A stretch of 16,662 nucleotides of DNA from Acetivibrio sp964466645 (GTDB lineage: Bacteria > Bacillota > Clostridia > Acetivibrionales > Acetivibrionaceae): contig CAYXPB010000096.1 in assembly GCA_964466645.1 (NCBI GenBank), positions 1 to 16,662 of the forward strand, in the 5' to 3' direction. The translations under genes and the position numbers were made by a program. Positions within the stretch are counted from its first letter, which is position 1. Every line of letters begins with the position of its first letter. Shown here one piece after another: positions 14,187 through 16,662 of this stretch. Below the pieces are notes generated by a model. It was not told the DNA's origin. It ran no database searches and saw only the letters and a program-made list of their open reading frames with translations.

Positions 14187-14606
14187 TCAAATTTGTTCTA
14201 CTAACCAGTTATATGCCAATTCAACATCGTTAAACAATTCAACAGTTACACCTAATTCTCTATAATCATTAATTAAAGTTTTCATAGTCAGTTTTCCAAC
14301 TTCCAAATCGGGCATCATTATTGCCCAATACTTCCATCCCGCTTTTATTATTCTTTGTTTCCAATGGTTGCCTCCCCATTCAAGATCTGCTTTTCTAAGA
14401 GCAGAGCTATTTCTATCATCCGACAACCATTTTTTACAGCCTTCTTTTTCAAAGTATTCAGCCCCAGTTGCCAGAATATTTTGGAAATGTTCACCATATA
14501 CAAACTTTTTAAACTTATGGTGTATTATTTTACTATCTGGATAATACCATAATGATGCAACAGCGTTATCAATCAGGAGTTCCTTATTTACATTTAGTTC
14601 GTACAT
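14187..14606 (-). CDS. STAS/SpoIIAA-like domain protein
   Basis: A 139-residue soluble protein on the minus strand. The run KIIHHKFKKFVYGEHF (26-41), the KKWLSDDRNSSAL loop (58-70), the AGWKYWAIMMP strand (89-99) and the DYRELGVTVELFNDVELAYNWL end (114-135) are the hallmarks of a widespread small STAS/SpoIIAA-like family with unknown role. The DDRN loop is at the position where phosphorylated Ser sits in classical STAS antagonists, so phospho-control is possible but unproven. GAGGG precedes the start by 7 bases, and a promoter candidate stands at 14644-14672. It converges with the radical SAM operon. No neighbour clarifies its job. Confidence 0.85.
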   Translation of the reverse strand: MYELNVNKELLIDNAVASLWYYPDSKIIHHKFKKFVYGEHFQNILATGAEYFEKEGCKKWLSDDRNSSALRKADLEWGGNHWKQRIIKAGWKYWAIMMPDLEVGKLTMKTLINDYRELGVTVELFNDVELAYNWLVEQI

Positions 14607-14643
14607 AAATTATCCCTCTTTTTTATTGTAGTATTTTTATAAG

Positions 14644-14672
14644 TATATAGTAAATTATTCTAGCAAAAACAA
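14644..14672 (-). promoter_or_regulatory. Candidate promoter for the STAS-like gene
   Basis: On the minus strand TTGTTT (14672-14667) and TATATA (14649-14644) are 17 bases apart. They lie about 40 bases before the ATG at 14606, in the right place for a vegetative promoter. Confidence 0.5.
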
Positions 14673-15050
14673 TATTCATATTTTTTATCGTCACAAAAAT
14701 ATAATTTATTAACCCAATTTTCTATAGAATGGCTAAAAACCACAATTTTTTAACTCTCAAGTCCAGTCTTTATGGTGCAATACCTCCAAATTAAAAGGGT
14801 GTTTTTTAATGAAATAACAAAAATATTTATAAAATATTTATTTGAATTTTTGCTGTTTCGGTTGTGAATATTTAGTTTTATATGAGAGTCTTGAGCCATT
14901 ATATTCACCCTTTAATAAAAAAGTATAGGTAAAGCAACTATTTTTTATATCCTACCACTAATGTTATTATGAGTTTACAATATTTAGTGTATTTCTACAA
15001 AAGAGTAATCGTTCTAGTATAAAAAAATTAAGCATTCTAGATAGTTGTAT
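14673..15050. other. AT-rich spacer between divergent genes
   Basis: This is the rest of the 533-base gap between the STAS-like gene and fabV, divided by the two promoters at either end. It contains short stop-rich frames only; one, 14729-14794, encodes 21 residues without a ribosome site. I see no RNA gene, repeat array or clear riboswitch aptamer here. Its length exceeds what two promoters need. Confidence 0.6.
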
Positions 15051-15079
15051 TTGATTTTATATCAATATTAGGTTATATT
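15051..15079 (+). promoter_or_regulatory. Promoter and overlapping palindrome upstream of fabV
   Basis: TTGATT (15051-15056) and TATATT (15074-15079) are 17 bases apart, a good sigma-A match, about 60 bases before the fabV start. A perfect inverted repeat TTGAT-N5-ATCAA (15051-15065) covers the -35 element and could be the binding site of a repressor of fatty-acid genes. The half-site resembles the TTTGAT core reported for FabT-like MarR regulators, but the spacer is longer. Confidence 0.6.
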
Positions 15080-15139
15080 ATTGTATGTAAAAAAGTAGTG
15101 TTATAAAATAAATATCTTTTTGTTTAAAGGAGATAAACA

Positions 15140-16327
15140 ATGATTATAAAGCCAAAAACTAGGGGTTTTATCTGTACTACGGCACATCCAGAAGGTTGTG
15201 CACAAAATGTTAAAGAACAGATAAATTATGTCAAAAGTAAAGGAACAATAAACGGACCTAAAAAGGTACTTGTGATTGGAGCGTCAACTGGTTATGGGTT
15301 GGCTTCACGAGTAACAGCAGCTTTTGGTTCTAGTGCTGACACAATAGGTATATTTTTTGAAAGGCCTGCGGAGAATAAACGTACAGCAACTGCTGGTTGG
15401 TACAATATGGCGGCATTTGAGGAAGAGGCAATCAAAGCAGGATTATATTCAAAGAGTATAAACGGGGATGCTTTTTCAGATAGTATTAAAGAACAAACCA
15501 TTGAGCTTATCAAAAAAGATTGGGGAAAGGTTGATCTTATTATATACAGCCTTGCTTCGCCAAGAAGAACTCACCCACAGACAGGTGAGGTGTTTAATTC
15601 TGTAATAAAGCCTATAGGGAAATCCTACACAAATAAAACAGTTAATTTCCACGATGGAGAAGTATCGGATGTAACAATAGAGCCTGCCTCTGAAGACGAA
15701 ATCAGGCAGACGGTAGCTGTAATGGGTGGAGAAGACTGGGAAATGTGGATGAAAGCTCTTAAAAATGCGGGAGTACTTGCCGATGGTGCTATCACAGTTG
15801 CGTTTTCCTACATAGGACCGGAATTGACTCACGCTGTATATAAAGGCGGTACAATAGGAAAGGCAAAAGATCATCTTGATGCTTCGGCAAAAAGTATAAC
15901 AGATATGCTTAAGGATATTGATGGAAAGGCTTATATATCAGTTAACAAAGCCTTGGTAACTCAATCGAGTTCAGCAATACCTGTAGTTCCTCTATATATG
16001 TCACTTTTATACAAAGTGATGAAGGAGAAAGGAACTCATGAAGGTTGTATTGAGCAAATGTTTAGGCTATTGAAAGATCGATTATATGCAGATAATTTAT
16101 TAATAGATGAAGCTGGTAGAATACGTTTAGATGATTTTGAAATGCAAGATGACGTTCAAAATGAGGTATCTAAATTGTGGGCCATGGTAAATACTGATAA
16201 TCTCGAAGAAATATCCGATATCAAAGGATATAGGGAAGAATTCTTCAAACTTTTTGGATTTGGGCATGCTGAAATTAACTATGCTGAAGAATGTAAGGAA
16301 GATGTTAAAAATTCCGGAATACTTTGA
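15140..16327 (+). CDS. fabV: Trans-2-enoyl-ACP/CoA reductase, FabV/TER family
   Basis: A 395-residue single-domain reductase of normal family length. The nucleotide-binding GASTGYGLASR loop is at 47-57. FFERP (72-76), with Glu74 after the second strand, is consistent with NADH use. IYSLASPRRTHP (135-146) is the conserved substrate-side segment. The Tyr-x8-Lys catalytic pair is Y234/K243 in HAVYKGGTIGKAK, followed by SSAIPVVPLYMSLL, the substrate-binding region. FabV performs the last reduction in each cycle of fatty-acid synthesis; the close relatives called TER reduce crotonyl-CoA, and sequence alone does not separate these. AAAGGAG at 15126-15132 is 7 bases before the ATG. It is monocistronic or has one overlapping frame, and is controlled by the promoter at 15051. 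Confidence 0.93.
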   Translation: MIIKPKTRGFICTTAHPEGCAQNVKEQINYVKSKGTINGPKKVLVIGASTGYGLASRVTAAFGSSADTIGIFFERPAENKRTATAGWYNMAAFEEEAIKAGLYSKSINGDAFSDSIKEQTIELIKKDWGKVDLIIYSLASPRRTHPQTGEVFNSVIKPIGKSYTNKTVNFHDGEVSDVTIEPASEDEIRQTVAVMGGEDWEMWMKALKNAGVLADGAITVAFSYIGPELTHAVYKGGTIGKAKDHLDASAKSITDMLKDIDGKAYISVNKALVTQSSSAIPVVPLYMSLLYKVMKEKGTHEGCIEQMFRLLKDRLYADNLLIDEAGRIRLDDFEMQDDVQNEVSKLWAMVNTDNLEEISDIKGYREEFFKLFGFGHAEINYAEECKEDVKNSGIL

Positions 16328-16487
16328 TTATGGTGATTCCACAAATACAAACGGTAATGAATTTAAAATTACTTCAATAAAAGATGAAATTAAAAATACT
16401 TTAGATGAACTAAAAAACAATCCTATAAATAAAATGACAAAGGAAGAAATACGTAAACAAAACGAAAAAGTGTTTGGGGAAAATTAA
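16302..16487 (+). CDS. Small reading frame overlapping the fabV 3' end, function unknown
   Basis: This frame reads MLKIPEYFDYGDSTNTN and continues through a Lys/Glu-rich helical part to NEKVFGEN. Counting from ATG 16302 it has 61 residues; earlier in-frame ATGs exist at 16254, 16266 and 16281 but lie wholly inside fabV. The part after the fabV stop has a protein-like composition and no stop for 59 codons. AAGGAAG touches the 16302 start with no spacer, so translation is doubtful unless coupled to fabV. It could be a small soluble protein or the surviving tail of a lost gene. Confidence 0.35.
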   Translation: MLKIPEYFDYGDSTNTNGNEFKITSIKDEIKNTLDELKNNPINKMTKEEIRKQNEKVFGEN

Positions 16488-16567
16488 CACGAAATAAAGG
16501 AGGTTCTACTAAAAAATCCTTTGAAATCTAATTTACAAAAAAGAGGCTGTTGAAAGCATTTTGAAGT

Positions 16568-16585
16568 TGTCAATATTACTTGACA
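16568..16585. promoter_or_regulatory. Inverted repeat with an embedded TTGACA near the window end
   Basis: TGTCAA-N6-TTGACA is a perfect palindrome at 16568-16585. The TTGACA half is the consensus -35 hexamer, and TATAAT occurs at 16611-16616, but 25 bases apart, too far for a normal promoter; ATATAT at 18 bases is a closer partner. The gene it would serve is beyond the window, so this is only a candidate promoter or operator. Confidence 0.4.
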
Positions 16586-16662
16586 CATTTTTCTCGAATA
16601 GCAATATATGTATAATGTGAATTTTACGCAAATCAGTTGGTGGATGTCAAGGGCGAGCGGTC

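Noticed and set aside
14053..14265. 70-codon plus-strand frame after the radical SAM gene, and a 31-codon frame at 14109-14204
   Set aside because: The first overlaps the terminator and the 3' end of the minus-strand STAS-like gene. The second has no ribosome site and looks at best like a remnant.
14752..14895. CTCAAG and CTTGAG stretches as a large hairpin or IS end
   Set aside because: Only six bases pair and the flanks do not match; no transposase is nearby.
15476..15874. Minus-strand 132-codon frame inside fabV
   Set aside because: It lies fully antisense to a strongly conserved gene, with no start signals.
1..16662. CRISPR arrays, tRNA or rRNA genes, intact insertion sequences
   Set aside because: I found no regular spaced repeats, no cloverleaf or rRNA-like segment and no transposase reading frame.

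Overview
The window is AT-rich DNA with Clostridia-type ribosome sites. It carries a dockerin-bearing family 26 glycanase, a second dockerin fragment, a desulfoferrodoxin and a FabV/TER-type enoyl reductase. Together these suggest an anaerobic, cellulosome-producing Clostridium, most like the mesophilic Ruminiclostridium group. One dockerin repeat has Ala-Ile at the cohesin-recognition positions, the pattern known from C. cellulolyticum rather than the Ser-Thr of C. thermocellum. The species is inferred, not proven.

Positions 1-7300 are an accessory island of polymorphic toxins. After a small zinc-ribbon protein comes a toxin ending in a WHH-type HNH/Endo VII nuclease domain, followed by its SUKH (SMI1/KNR4) immunity gene. 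Small orphan frames and a broken membrane-protein gene follow. A second module then has a 643-residue single-pass surface protein, a lipobox-bearing protein ending in an LHH-type nuclease domain, and another SUKH immunity gene. A membrane-anchored coiled-coil protein and a strong terminator close the island. A short scrap at about 7502-7582 shares a 12-base identity with the WHH toxin's 3' end and may be the tail of a lost cassette.

Positions 7879-9671 hold the secreted GH26 enzyme with its type I dockerin, then a signal-peptide protein with only half a dockerin and a Pro-Thr linker that stops abruptly. A small HNH protein on the minus strand follows.

Positions 10190-14056 are a stress and regulatory block. 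It has an isolated rubrerythrin-type rubredoxin domain, desulfoferrodoxin with a terminator, a WYL-domain regulator, and a three-gene operon (GyrI-like effector-binding protein, YoaP-type GNAT acetyltransferase, SplB-like radical SAM protein). Nearly identical 22-bp palindromes lie upstream of the regulator and of the operon, so the regulator probably controls itself and the operon.

Positions 14187-16662 hold a minus-strand STAS/SpoIIAA-like protein, a 533-bp spacer with two divergent promoter candidates, fabV with a well-formed promoter overlapping a short palindrome, a small frame overlapping the end of fabV, and an inverted repeat near the window end.
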